A DNA stretch of 64,000 nucleotides from Phialophora verrucosa. Its lineage: Eukaryota; Ascomycota; Eurotiomycetes; Chaetothyriales; Herpotrichiellaceae. The DNA lies in contig MSED01000004.1 of the NCBI GenBank assembly GCA_002099365.1, positions 310,001 through 374,000 of the forward strand, written 5' to 3'. The position numbers and the translations under genes were made by a program. Below, piece after piece: positions 10,601-20,214 of the stretch (the first letter of the stretch is position 1; every line of letters begins with the position of its first letter). Under the pieces are notes generated by a model. It did not search any database. It worked only from the letters and a program-made list of their open reading frames with translations, and was not told the DNA's origin.

Positions 10601-12099
10601 TGTCAAAGGAGACCAAGAAGAGCAAAAAGAAAGCTACCCAAGTCGCCGATTCGCAAGTGCCTGAGAAAGCTGCTCTGTCCTCGAAGTCTACCAGCCTAGG
10701 TGGAGACCAAGTGCCCATTGAGGAGACCGCGTCTGCGGCGGCAGCTCCTCCTTCGATGGCCGAAGGATTGGCCAAACAGGAAGCAGTCACTGTTGGCATT
10801 TCGGGTGATTGGCTCGACAAAGAGCTCAAAAAGGTCGAAAAGGCGGTATCCACAGAATTCCGCAAGGAGCTGGCTGCCTTGCACCAGAACATCCAGAACG
10901 ATCGGGTCGTGCAGGACTCTGCAGCGGTCGCTCGCCAAGAAGCTCTGCTTCGCCTGGTCTCTACAACTCTTAGCAACAACGTAGAGAAGGCAATGTCCCG
11001 CATACTCTCCGCTGAGATGGACCAATCCATTGTTCCCGCCCTAACCACAGCAACGGTACAAGCAGTCACTGGACAAGTTGGCGACGCCGTCACGAAAAGT
11101 CTACATTCCGTGGTACCTCACGAGCTGCGAGCTCAGCTCCCCACTACCATCAATGCAGCCCTACAAAGCCCTAACATGGCTCGGGCGATAGCAGATACGA
11201 TCTCACCAAAGATCGCGAAACATATGGAGACTCAGCTGAATGATATTCTGGAGAAGCAAGTCGTACCGGCGTTCAAGACGCTTGCACTCTCCACGGCCGA
11301 GAAGGCGGCGTCCGCGGTTGAGGTGCGCCTTCGCAACGAGATTCGCCAACTGGAGACCGACAGACGCCACGACATGAACAGGCTTGAAAAGCTTGGTGAA
11401 GTTCTTCAGGCCACCGCGGCAACATTGCAACAAATGTCCGATACCCAGGTCGCCTTTCAAGGTCAGATCCTGAAGGATCGTCGCCAGCTTGCTCTTTTTG
11501 AGGAAGCTAGTTCGGTGCCCGGCTCTCGTCAAGTGTCGACGGCTCGCATGACACCATCACCGCGAGCTATCTCTCGTCCTTCCGTGCCTCGGCAGAAGAC
11601 TCGAGAAGAAATTGAATTGGAGGAAATCAGTCAGCTGATGAGCGACGGCCGCTACGAAGAAGCTTCGATCAAATGGTTACAGTCAGCACAGCCATCAGAG
11701 CTGTTCGACAAGTTGTTCATCCACTTCACTCCAGAATATCTCTCGACTGATGTCTCTCCACTCATTGCTTTCTCCATTGCAGTTACGATCGGAAATTCCT
11801 TGACGACTAACACCGCACAACGCCTTGAGTGGATCTCGGCCGCTTTCAACTCGGTTGATCTATCTGTAGGTCCTTGTTCCCTTCGTAGTGTGACGACTGC
11901 TGACATCTGCTTGCAGGATCCTGAGATCGCTGACTTGGCACAACATGCCCCAGCCTTGTTGAGCTCCCTGATTCAGAAGCTGGAGCGACTATACATGACA
12001 ATTGCGGAACGTGACCCGGCGGACCCAGCCTTGCAGATCATGCCGGTTGTCTCGAGGAGGGCGAAAGAGATGAGATCGTCGTTGGGCGGCCAGGGTTAG
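7699..12099 (+). CDS. EDC4: Edc4/Ge-1-like enhancer of mRNA decapping, WD40 scaffold
   Basis: The ATG at 7699 is preceded by AAACC. One intron at 11866-11916 (GTAGGT donor, GCTGAC branch point, TGCAG acceptor) is 51 bp and stop-free, so the unspliced frame also reads through. The spliced protein is 1,449 aa. Residues ~1-400 are low-complexity Ser/Pro/Ala. Residues ~420-900 form WD40-like blades, with TGRLRFWDIRKLI and NHTLQLWDIALGKAV as clear repeat ends. A Lys/Ser-rich linker follows, then a long helical region and a C-terminal helical domain (EEISQLMSDGRYEEASIKWL). This is the layout of Edc4/Ge-1 (Hedls), which scaffolds Dcp1-Dcp2 in P-bodies and promotes 5' mRNA decay. S. pombe Pdc1 is the usual fungal comparison. 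Confidence 0.88.
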   Translation: MSTNDLQALFANLRPKPRDSPAPSHTSNNAGHASPFTGVSPLPSSPPPRSTSVANEGSYNSQMAQPVASAPSATAQSLLNLLNFGPSTSTSANANSGRPSSASNTHVFAEGQNGKVPPTQAPRQEPLASASDLVAKLMSPPAEVRPALRSPFNLEDQGGDGDRPSSTNGRDASQDVLLKLLSKAQHGNSVGARQAPIERTQSSQPRDAADIKSLFTSINTPQSAPADAAVPVSKPPVQSQPMFTYTNPFEALHTSLNASPAPTPGDGPSVPRLLGTDIARPSVESGPDQSEVAASRIATSGPVGKRKILTPRLPSGSKNTAISREASVDPSSQNWEAGSEDVVPVQDVEAIPAPDGRQEDQTMEETPEDARSEAKHGDTSEAEKAVARSPDGGDEWEDVEGSPNKEDARVVPVYNFPIKPFVSLSLQLPQPSEVGIRDDGVMEISRLKKEFDQLDRSLAAATSKYITYALVKNGGMRIIRQDDGSDRQVFKNSGDRIFTVSLCTSSAPGEPSDDQAVLGTGVSGTVYYATINKNGNDLFEKNELEAESLIFPPYPPADENTAGGVLKTRAKRSSRHPEFFAIGRGKAIHLVWPATALSPRYGVEGHNRRVDVEKFFQERSLQIATGKAGKDFTFSEDDTLVVSLDKTGRLRFWDIRKLIDESNASAARVAGVVVDSPLLSLSTASPSEKSWPTSVMFVDKVRPYNKGSALRYVLVGLRQNHTLQLWDIALGKAVQELNFPHENETDPICSVCYHANSGIIVVGHPTRNSLFFIHLSAPRYTLATSLSQAAYVQRIAQKDPELPKPESTACMSGIREISFAEKGQLRSVEILPVHRTTDAQKNLDDRKPLFELYIVHSKGVTCLNIAKEDLGWDVNSKVVHAINAADDGYVSLKELRLGSVIEEGHQESSPVEETPQPSKSSKKKSGKKSSTSTERAETTQVEEAAPSKPAPVHAQSNGPEPAKMEIPMSKETKKSKKKATQVADSQVPEKAALSSKSTSLGGDQVPIEETASAAAAPPSMAEGLAKQEAVTVGISGDWLDKELKKVEKAVSTEFRKELAALHQNIQNDRVVQDSAAVARQEALLRLVSTTLSNNVEKAMSRILSAEMDQSIVPALTTATVQAVTGQVGDAVTKSLHSVVPHELRAQLPTTINAALQSPNMARAIADTISPKIAKHMETQLNDILEKQVVPAFKTLALSTAEKAASAVEVRLRNEIRQLETDRRHDMNRLEKLGEVLQATAATLQQMSDTQVAFQGQILKDRRQLALFEEASSVPGSRQVSTARMTPSPRAISRPSVPRQKTREEIELEEISQLMSDGRYEEASIKWLQSAQPSELFDKLFIHFTPEYLSTDVSPLIAFSIAVTIGNSLTTNTAQRLEWISAAFNSVDLSVGPCSLRSVTTADICLQDPEIADLAQHAPALLSSLIQKLERLYMTIAERDPADPALQIMPVVSRRAKEMRSSLGGQG

Positions 12100-13091
12100 T
12101 GCAGTGAGCTCTTAGGATGTGGTCCAGTCTAGTACGGCTGGAAAGGTTCAGATCTTCAAAAATGTATGGGGCAAGGGAGTAGAGGATGGATGGGCACACA
12201 GCACAGTGCTCGTGGTCACTGAGAATGATAAGGGAAGCGCCTTTCGAGGCAATGCATAAAGGTGATCAGCTTTCATCTCCTTGTAGGATTTGCACCGTCC
12301 TTCTTCGCTTTCTCTTTTCCAAGCCTGAGTGGCATTTTGCTGTTGACCACTGCTCAGTATGAAGCTACAGGACGAGACTGGTGAAGACAAAAGCACGGTC
12401 GATAATAACGAGATCACCACCTCGTGACAGCGGTCCACGATATCCAAACCCGAACGAAGATGACGACTCATTTACAGCTGTTGTCCAGTGTTTTGATTCC
12501 AACTCGCCTGTAGTGCGCTCACTCTGCCTTTGACTTCACTTTACAAACACGCCCCTCTAAAGTCATCACACTCGGTGGCTTTTTTATCGTCAATTGCTTG
12601 GCGTCTGGTCCGAGATTCCCAGGCAGATTCTGGATTGCCTCCCCCCTCAGATGTGGATGTGGATATGTGTGTTATTTCTTTCGATCAAGTTCCGTCGAAG
12701 CGATCGCCTCAGAGCTGCTGCTTGTTCAGTTTTGCATGCCTCCGCGCGGGCTGATGGTCTCGCATTCGGCATCGTCAGCAGATTCAGTGACGGGATATTC
12801 CTGTACATTTTGAAGGCTGAAATCTGCCCGAGGTGAGTGACGCAAGAGCATGCGGCCAAAAGCGCCCACCGAACCGTGTCTGATATTAATGATGGGCTGC
12901 AGACTGCTCGTCTTCCACGCACCGCCACAGTTAAACGACCACTGTCCACCTCGCCCCTTCCTCTCCCTCCAAGACCTGGCAAAGCAGCTTCCACCCTGCT
13001 TCGAAGACTCAATTCTTTAGGGTCTCATGGAAGACCCAAATTTGTGCACCTCAAGAATCCTTGTGCTGGCCGGGCCTGACCATTAGTCAGG
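12100..13091. other. intergenic region without recognised gene
   Basis: This 992-bp stretch follows EDC4 and precedes the next gene on the same strand. It should contain the EDC4 3' UTR and the promoter of the downstream gene. I see no RNA gene or repeat. Confidence 0.4.
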
Positions 13092-15497
13092 ATGGACCAG
13101 AAGCAGTTGGAGGCTTTGGCATCCAAGAAATCCCAAGAACTTCAGCTGCTCCAACGCACTTTGGGTAGGTCCGCCAGTTTGGATGCCATGGAGGCGAGCA
13201 TTATGGGACGCCTGACTCGAGATACGAATTGGAGGTGGCTTCCTAGCCACGGCTTGCAAGTGGCCATACCGCAAGACTCAGATCCCCGTTGGATTTCACG
13301 TGAGCCTGTTCGAGATCTTGAGAATCGAATTCGACAGTCGGGCCTGCCCGATTCTGAGCCGGATCCCAACGCTGGGCGGGCGCTAGAGAAACAGGAATAT
13401 GTATGGCTGCTTGCACAAATTCTGCATTACGGTCTGGGCTTCGCCGCAACACCCATCGATGCTGCAGCCGTTATCGCAGGTGCTCTCTCCAAAGGTAATC
13501 TACAGCAACCCTCCCACCTTGCTAAACTGTCAAGGAGCCTGAAGCGCGACTTTGAATCTCAGAAAACAACTCAACAACAGGCAAACAGGCTACAATTGTC
13601 CATACCCCCACGCCGGAGGGATGTAAGAGAGAAACAGCCGGGAGCGTGCGCAGGAGTTGATGGCAAATACCTGACAGATGTTGCTCCGTCGATTGCCGCA
13701 GACAAGATGGTCGTCAAAATCCGCAAGCTCGCTGAGAAAGCCAAAGGAAAATTGAGGGCTACCTCACCTATTCTCCCAAAGGGTCATCTTGAAGGCACCG
13801 GAGCAGACAGCAGTGAGTCTGGGAGCGAGGTGGAAGAGGTGGTCGATGGCCATCCAGGAGTCACGGACTCCGGCGCAGACACAGAGCCACCAACACGGCT
13901 ATGTACAGATAAGGAAACCCGTCCCTGTTCTAGCACATGTCCAGCACGAAATCGACAAATTTCACCCCCGATACAAGTCCTTGGTGAAGGCGTTTTCGGG
14001 GGGGTTACCAATTGGCTAATCCGCCCGCTTAGCCTCTCTCGCTGGGTTACTCAGGTCTGTTCGCCTCGATGGACAAATGAAAGCAGGAACCCAGCGAACA
14101 CTGACAAGGGTCCAGTGGCTGGCGTCAAGGGTCATCCTATTGTGATCACTGAGAAGTCTGCTGGCGATGGTGCTCATGGCGGGCCAGGACAGCCAACAGC
14201 ACACGGTGCGACAGCAAGTGGAGTTTTGGACCAGCGCAACCTCTCAGCGACCGAGCAGGCCGCAGGCATACCTTGCATCGGCAAGTCTATTTGTTCGATG
14301 CTGCCCAATAAGCCAGCCACTAGCACCTGCAGTCGACGTGAGCGGCGCTTGTCTATTGCGCCTTCAAGAGTTGATAATGCTTTTCCACTCGCCAAACCCT
14401 CTGCCGGGAGCTGGTTGGGGACGGTAAGAGCTGTTACTGTTCCTAAAGATGGCGCTTCCGGTGGTGCCATAGCGGCAGGCGCCCAGCAGACTGAGCGTCG
14501 TTGTTCAAAAGGCCAAGATAAGGCAGTCCCGAGAAAGCGGTTTCTACAAACCCGCTTACCGTCTACGGAGCCTAGTACAGCCATCAAGTCACGGTCTCCC
14601 GTCAGAGGCAACAAGCCGGAGAATCAATCGAAAATTGCCGTTGGTGAGCTGATTTCACTCCCTCCGTCCTCTGATTCGGAATTGTCGCCGATGCCAACAT
14701 CCAAGTCTGGCGGGAAATCCAAGAAGACCAAGACAGAAGCAATATCCCTGAATCCTCGGAAGACACCTGCAGAAGTGCAAGCCTTGCTGGGGATAATAAT
14801 CCAGAAACCTTCGACAGATAGTGAAATAGTCCCAAAGGGGCCTTCAACGCCTGGTCGGCACGTATCAGCAAACCAGCCAAATCTCGAGCGAAGGAAGGGC
14901 CTGAAGCGTGGCCGTGCTGCTACTTTCGATGGCGCGGACGAGTTCAACGAAAATGGTCAAGCCTCACATGGGACAAAGAAGAAGGCGAAGAAGGAGAAAG
15001 AGATCGAAGCCAGCAGGAAGCGTTCCATCAATGACACTAAAATCGTGGAGGCTGATGTTGAGGGCAAGAGAACAGGTCATTCTGTGCCGTCTGCCCGACA
15101 CCCTGAAGTGGCATACCACGGACCAAAGATGATGTATGTGATGGACTGTGACGAGACTGGTGTCCCTGCCGAACGGCCACCGTTCCGCCGTGACTCTCCG
15201 CAGGTAACCCACGCGATCCGAGACCAAATCGGAAATCCTCTGTTCCGCAAGGACGTTATTCGTGAGGAGACCCCTCTTGATTTGTTTCTGGAGAACGATC
15301 ATGAGACCCGAATGAAGGACTCAAAAGCCCGAGCGGCTCGCCTGCGCCGTGGCGGATTTCACAAGCGTTCACCTAAACGGAGCGGGAGAGTCTTACAAAT
15401 TCTGAAAACAACAGAGAAAGGCCATTATCATAAGAAAACCCGCTCTTCTAGGATGCCAATGAGGAACTTTGGTTTTGGAAGACCACGAGGCTGTTGA
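13092..15497 (+). CDS. basic, low-complexity protein of unknown function
   Basis: Single open frame of 801 aa from the ATG at 13092 (MDQKQLEALASKKS). Residues 1-160 look folded, with helix-rich text and a WRWLPSHGLQV motif. The middle ~160-560 is Ser/Thr/Pro-rich and probably disordered. Basic clusters such as KKKAKKEKE and SRKRS near residues 630-650 suggest nuclear location. The last 130 residues look better ordered (RPPFRRDSPQVTHAIRDQIG, ETPLDLFLENDHETR) and end in Arg-rich text (RRGGFHKRSPKRSGR). I recognise no family. An undetected intron in the low-complexity middle is possible but not needed. Confidence 0.7.
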   Translation: MDQKQLEALASKKSQELQLLQRTLGRSASLDAMEASIMGRLTRDTNWRWLPSHGLQVAIPQDSDPRWISREPVRDLENRIRQSGLPDSEPDPNAGRALEKQEYVWLLAQILHYGLGFAATPIDAAAVIAGALSKGNLQQPSHLAKLSRSLKRDFESQKTTQQQANRLQLSIPPRRRDVREKQPGACAGVDGKYLTDVAPSIAADKMVVKIRKLAEKAKGKLRATSPILPKGHLEGTGADSSESGSEVEEVVDGHPGVTDSGADTEPPTRLCTDKETRPCSSTCPARNRQISPPIQVLGEGVFGGVTNWLIRPLSLSRWVTQVCSPRWTNESRNPANTDKGPVAGVKGHPIVITEKSAGDGAHGGPGQPTAHGATASGVLDQRNLSATEQAAGIPCIGKSICSMLPNKPATSTCSRRERRLSIAPSRVDNAFPLAKPSAGSWLGTVRAVTVPKDGASGGAIAAGAQQTERRCSKGQDKAVPRKRFLQTRLPSTEPSTAIKSRSPVRGNKPENQSKIAVGELISLPPSSDSELSPMPTSKSGGKSKKTKTEAISLNPRKTPAEVQALLGIIIQKPSTDSEIVPKGPSTPGRHVSANQPNLERRKGLKRGRAATFDGADEFNENGQASHGTKKKAKKEKEIEASRKRSINDTKIVEADVEGKRTGHSVPSARHPEVAYHGPKMMYVMDCDETGVPAERPPFRRDSPQVTHAIRDQIGNPLFRKDVIREETPLDLFLENDHETRMKDSKARAARLRRGGFHKRSPKRSGRVLQILKTTEKGHYHKKTRSSRMPMRNFGFGRPRGC

Positions 15498-16713
15498 TTA
15501 CCCGGCGTCTTCAGTCTAGTCGAGTAACGCGCTATCAGGATGCAAGCTTAAAGCCGTTTGATTTTGCGTGTCTGCGGCGAAGCAGGAGCTAAAGTCAAAT
15601 CGTGCTGAAGGATCTGCCGTTCGGAGCCGCTGAGAATGCAAGGACAAAAGCATGATCTCAGCAGGCCTTCGGCGTGCGGCGACTTTGAGTTGAGATTGGA
15701 GCATGTTTGCGTACGAAGTATCGATACGAAGACGTACTCTTGGGGCTGGGAACCAAAGCCGGAACATGAATCGCACACGCGCGCCTCATTTGGATGCGCA
15801 TGTCAGCTTGTTCGAACGCACGCAAACTCTTTCACGTGTCCATCGAACGGGCCTCGTTTGCGAAACTGCCCTGTTGTTTCAAGAGGCTCACGTGCGTATT
15901 CTAGACAGTGCCACATTCAATCATACAGCGTTGATCCCGGACTTTCTGACGTTTATCAACGGCATTCTACCTCCTGGGCTGACTGTGTGCCCATGACCCT
16001 CACGACCGTGCTTGATACAGCTGACTCTTCAGATAATCTGAGGTTCCATCCATCAGCTTGCGGGGGATAAATTAGAGCCCATGTTGCAGGACAGACAATT
16101 GACATTGATAGGTTCCTGGACATGTGAGCCCCTTAGGACATTGCCAGGAGGGCTGCGACCGTCTCGTTTCCCCAGCAAGCAAACCGATCTAGGATCTTCA
16201 GCGGATATCGAACCATCGAACGCACTAGAGTGCTGGAATCCTTGCGAAAACTCTCGCATGATTGGCGCCTACCCGGCGCTATGACAGAAGCCCTTGAAAG
16301 GGCAATGACACCACGAGGAGATGCTGCGTCTTGTCTGCATCGATATCGATGAGTCCTGTAAGAAGGTTGTAGCATTGTCCGCTCATGCCCGACTCTGGAA
16401 CTCGAAGCCGGTGGAGAAAGATTGATGCTCTTGCTCGTGGGTAGCGGCTGATGCCATGCTCTCTAGACTTAAGCAACGACAGTCGCTTCCAGTGCCTTTT
16501 GCATTGGCTGCGGTCTGTGTTGACGTGCCGTGTTCTGGCAGATCAGGCTTGTACGCACGCACGCGCGCACCACACATCGCTCTTGCAGGAAATACGAGAA
16601 AGGGGGGCAACATTCTTTGCGAGCCTAAGTTCGACAATCCTCACCCGACACTGCGAGGATGGTGATCGATCCTTGCATGTCATGTCACGAAGAAGCAAAA
16701 TATCGACATGACG
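15498..16713. other. convergent 3' intergenic region
   Basis: This 1.2 kb stretch separates two convergent genes. Short frames on both strands are Cys/Ser-rich and lack any family likeness. A short alternating CG/CA run occurs near 16,553-16,575. I support no gene here. Confidence 0.4.
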
Positions 16714-19223
16714 TTAGTAGTGCCCTCCATGCCACTCTTCGTCTCGACTGTCTTGGCTCTCCAGACTACTCATGCTTGAATGTCTCTTGAGGAGATCGGA
16801 CAGGGAGACCTTCTGGCCCTTCCGAAGCGCTTCTTCCAGCTCCTGCCGCCGTCTTCGACCCAGCTTGCACTTTGCGCTGTAGGTACAATTCTTCTTGGAC
16901 TCCTCGCACCAGCCACCGCTGAAGAACCGGTCGCCCTGCTTCGGTGTTAGCATGGACGGAACGTGCCCAAATACAGCGTCACTTGGGACAGGCTGTGGGT
17001 AACTCACCTCGCAAGAAAGACCGTACAGATCCAAACAAAGCACGAAGAATACAAGGGCTGTAGTTATCGAGATGAGGTGGAGGGAATTGAGCGACTTGGC
17101 CGTGGGGAGACAAATGATGATGGCCGCCACGCATAGCCGAATGGCCAGCCGAGGACGTTTCCGAAGACGACCTTTTTCCAAACGTTTGTGAATGTGGCAG
17201 AATGAAATCAATGCCATCGAGATCAACGCAATTCCCAGTCCACCACAATAGAACCATCGGAGCCCGTGGGAGACTTCGGCCTCGCTGTTTTCCTCATAGT
17301 GCTCTCCAAGATCGTGAGCGTCCGCATCGGGGCAATCGTGGGCCAGGACTAGTCGCGAAAGTGTCGACGCAGCAAGGACGTAGCCCATAATGAACGGCAG
17401 ATGCGCGGTGACCCAGGTGGAAGCAGAAAGCCAATGTCTTCGAATAGCATGCACGTGGACATGATATGCGTCGATTTCGAAATAGATCCTGTCGCGCATG
17501 AGACATCGCTCCTGGTAAATACGGGCTTTCAGCAGATTTTTGACTCACCAGTTGAATATGAATGCCTGAATCAAGCCAAGTACACCCTTACCAAAGAATG
17601 CATTGATGCCAAACGAAGCTCTTGACTGGAACAAGATGGTGAGAATGGAATAGCCAAAAACCTGCGAGCAAAGTCAATATCAGTCGCGCAACAAAGGGAG
17701 GGTTCACCTGACTAGCGACACAAATGCATTGTTTCGTTCCACTCGATGTTCGATGTTGATAGCAGGGAAGAACTCGAACGCCCGTGCAATCACTTCCGGC
17801 AACATCTTCTTCGCCGCTGCCTTCATCGTCCCGATCAACAGCACATTTCCAAAAAGATCAATGAATATGGCAATCGCGATCGGAGCCAGCTGACCGGGCC
17901 ACGACACATGAATGCTCGCGATCCACACAGCGGCAGTAATGACATTTATGATGGCGGTCATCATCATGGCCCCTCTGACCTGACGGAGAATGACAGCCAC
18001 GGCGGCGAACCAGGTTGCGGCGAAGAGCCTCTGCGTAATATAGAAGGCGAGGCAGGAAGTGTACGTCGAGTCAAAGGCATAGAAGATGTTTGTTGTAAAT
18101 CCAAACAGGCAAATGAGGTAGAAGATGACGCATATCCTCTGGAAAATACTACAGGTCGTTAGCAGCGTTCGCAGACGGCAAGGCTCGGCAGCATACTCGT
18201 CCACTTCGAAGTAGTTGATCCACATGGTTAGGTCGGCCCAGATCTTCCAAGCGATGCAAAAGACGATCACAAACTGGAGTAAGGAGAGACCATCGGGGTG
18301 GTCGGCGGCTTTCTCTCCAACGATATCGATGACGCCCACATAGACGAGATCCACGAAGACTGAAAGTGCGTCAGCATGCGCCCTGTTTTCAATAGATGTT
18401 CGTAGGGAGCGGCAACGCAGAAATGGTTCGTTGAAAAAGTTTCGCGATCAAGGCAACGCTCTTTCCTTATCGCGTAGTTCTGGGGTTCAGGATAACTTAC
18501 GCTCAAAGCTGCCAACTTCTCCGGCTCTCGAAGATCTCCATAAGAGGCCTTTGTGAAAGTACTGCCCAGTGCATTAGCAGGCGAAGGCGTTGACGAGGCC
18601 AGGCAAGTCGGTGTCAACGCAAGTAGGACACTTACCTGGCGAACCGTAGGGCGTCTAAAGAACTGGACAGCTTCGACCGTGCGGTCTTTGTGCCTCTCTT
18701 GCGCCGAAGGATGATCGCTGTGTATAGATGATCTCTCCGAGTCGTCGTCCGTCGTCCTGAGATGTGCGGAGTACCCATAACGATCGAACGACGCGTCAAG
18801 AGACACGGCGTGCGCTGTGACATGATGGATCTCGGCGGCTAGAGCGTCCAGCTCAGATTTGACGTGTTCAATGTCCGTATACAGATCTCCGTGTTGCTCT
18901 CGTAGCTGGTCTCTCTTGGCTTCGTGGTGTGCGTGCAGGTCGCGAATTGCCTCGAGATGCTCGGCTGAGCCTTGCAAAATGACGTCGAACTCGTTGTGGG
19001 ACTTCTCTTGCAGGAGCTCAGTCCTTTTGCGCTCAAGTTGCTCCGGGGTCTGGCAGACAACCAGCCTCTTGCCTGTGTGTGGATGCACAAACTCCAGGAA
19101 GCGTCTACCACGGTGGCCGTGGTTGTGATTGTGTTCATGGTGAAAAGGGAGATGGTGATGCTCGTGGGCTTCCGGACTGGTGGCTCCTCCTTTCTCAAGA
19201 TCTGGGCCGGGCGTGGAATCCAT
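16714..19223 (-). CDS. LtrA-like (low temperature requirement A) membrane protein
   Basis: Seven exons on the minus strand: 18636-19223, 18501-18561, 18197-18359, 17713-18148, 17549-17661, 17008-17488 and 16714-16935. All junctions keep frame and the product is 687 aa. Introns are 48-74 bp except intron 2 (141 bp). Intron 6 (72 bp) is stop-free. The ~196-residue N-terminus is soluble, with His clusters (HEHHHLPFHHEHNHNHGH), HPHTGKRLVVC and a coiled-coil stretch. Splicing then creates GSFELFVDLVYVGVID and WINYFEVDDIFQRICVIFY, which match the LtrA family core, and ERNNAFVSLVFGYSIL. About a dozen membrane helices follow. Bacterial LtrA was named from a Listeria cold-growth phenotype; the biochemical function in fungi is unknown. 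The GTCAGG donor of intron 4 is the weakest junction. Confidence 0.85.
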
Positions 19224-20214
19224 TGTTGCTTCAGTCGGTTCCTCAGACTGGGAGAAAGGCAGGTTCGACTTTTAACAAAAGATCCCAGGCCTGTTGTTTC
19301 ATGTTGGGACATTGGGGGATCTGAGGCTTGCTGACTACGCAGCTGGCTTGGTTGGCTGCGCTAAGCCAGAACCGGAATACGGGGGACTCACCGAGAGACT
19401 CCATTGGCCAATAGGAGACACCCAGCAAGAGTTAAGCTTTGTTTTGTCAGCGGGACAGCCTTGGCATTCTTAGCCCTGGTGGAAGCTGAATATCCCTTGG
19501 CAGAGTCTCGGTGGAGGCGGAATCATGCACACGTCGGTGCTCTGGGCACTCTATCGTTGTTGAGTCCATAGTTCCCTTGGCGGGTTGACACTGTTGTATT
19601 GCGCTCCAGTGCATGCTTGTAGCATGGCCGGCCTCGAGATATGATCGATCACCGGAGGCTAGATGTCGACAGATTGTCATGGAAACACTCGGGATTGGGC
19701 GCGTCGACATTACAAGGATAAAGAGCGTTGACACAAATTCGGAAAATATCATTCCGCACGCAGGCTGGGTATCTCATCACGCTGCTATGTTAACGGCAAA
19801 CCGGCTAACGCTAAAATCCGTGGAGGAAAGGAACTGCTACTTTTGTGCGGCGTCCACACAATGCACGAGACTACACCCGGCACACAGCTCCTGCATGTGT
19901 GCGTATGCGCCTCTCCAAACAAAGGGACCACTGAAGGACATCTCGTCTTAATCGCTGTCTCATAATGCAAGCCAAATATCAAGGGGTCATACCCTGGGTA
20001 CCGTAAGTGGTCTTCTGAAACCCCGCAGGTCAGCTGCCTGGTAGGACTCCTCCGTAGTGTTTGGGTTGAATCAGGCAATTCTCGTGTCTTTGTACAAAGT
20101 CATGTTCTTTCGCATATCCGCCTTTCGGGGGTGCGGAAACCTCAAATCTTCGCATGCATGTCTTCGAGGGAAAGGGCAAATGGGAAACCAGCATGGACCT
20201 GGACGCTGGACCGG
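19224..20214. other. intergenic region without recognised gene
   Basis: This 991-bp stretch separates the LtrA-like gene from the coiled-coil gene, both on the minus strand. It must hold the LtrA promoter and the 3' UTR of the coiled-coil gene. I see no other feature. Confidence 0.4.

Noticed and set aside
15636..16070. 144-codon Cys/Ser-rich frame
   Set aside because: No domain and no ordered text; two overlapping frames of similar length exist, as expected by chance in GC-balanced DNA.
16553..16575. alternating CG/CA run as possible Z-DNA or regulatory repeat
   Set aside because: Too short and imperfect to separate from chance; no gene start is nearby.
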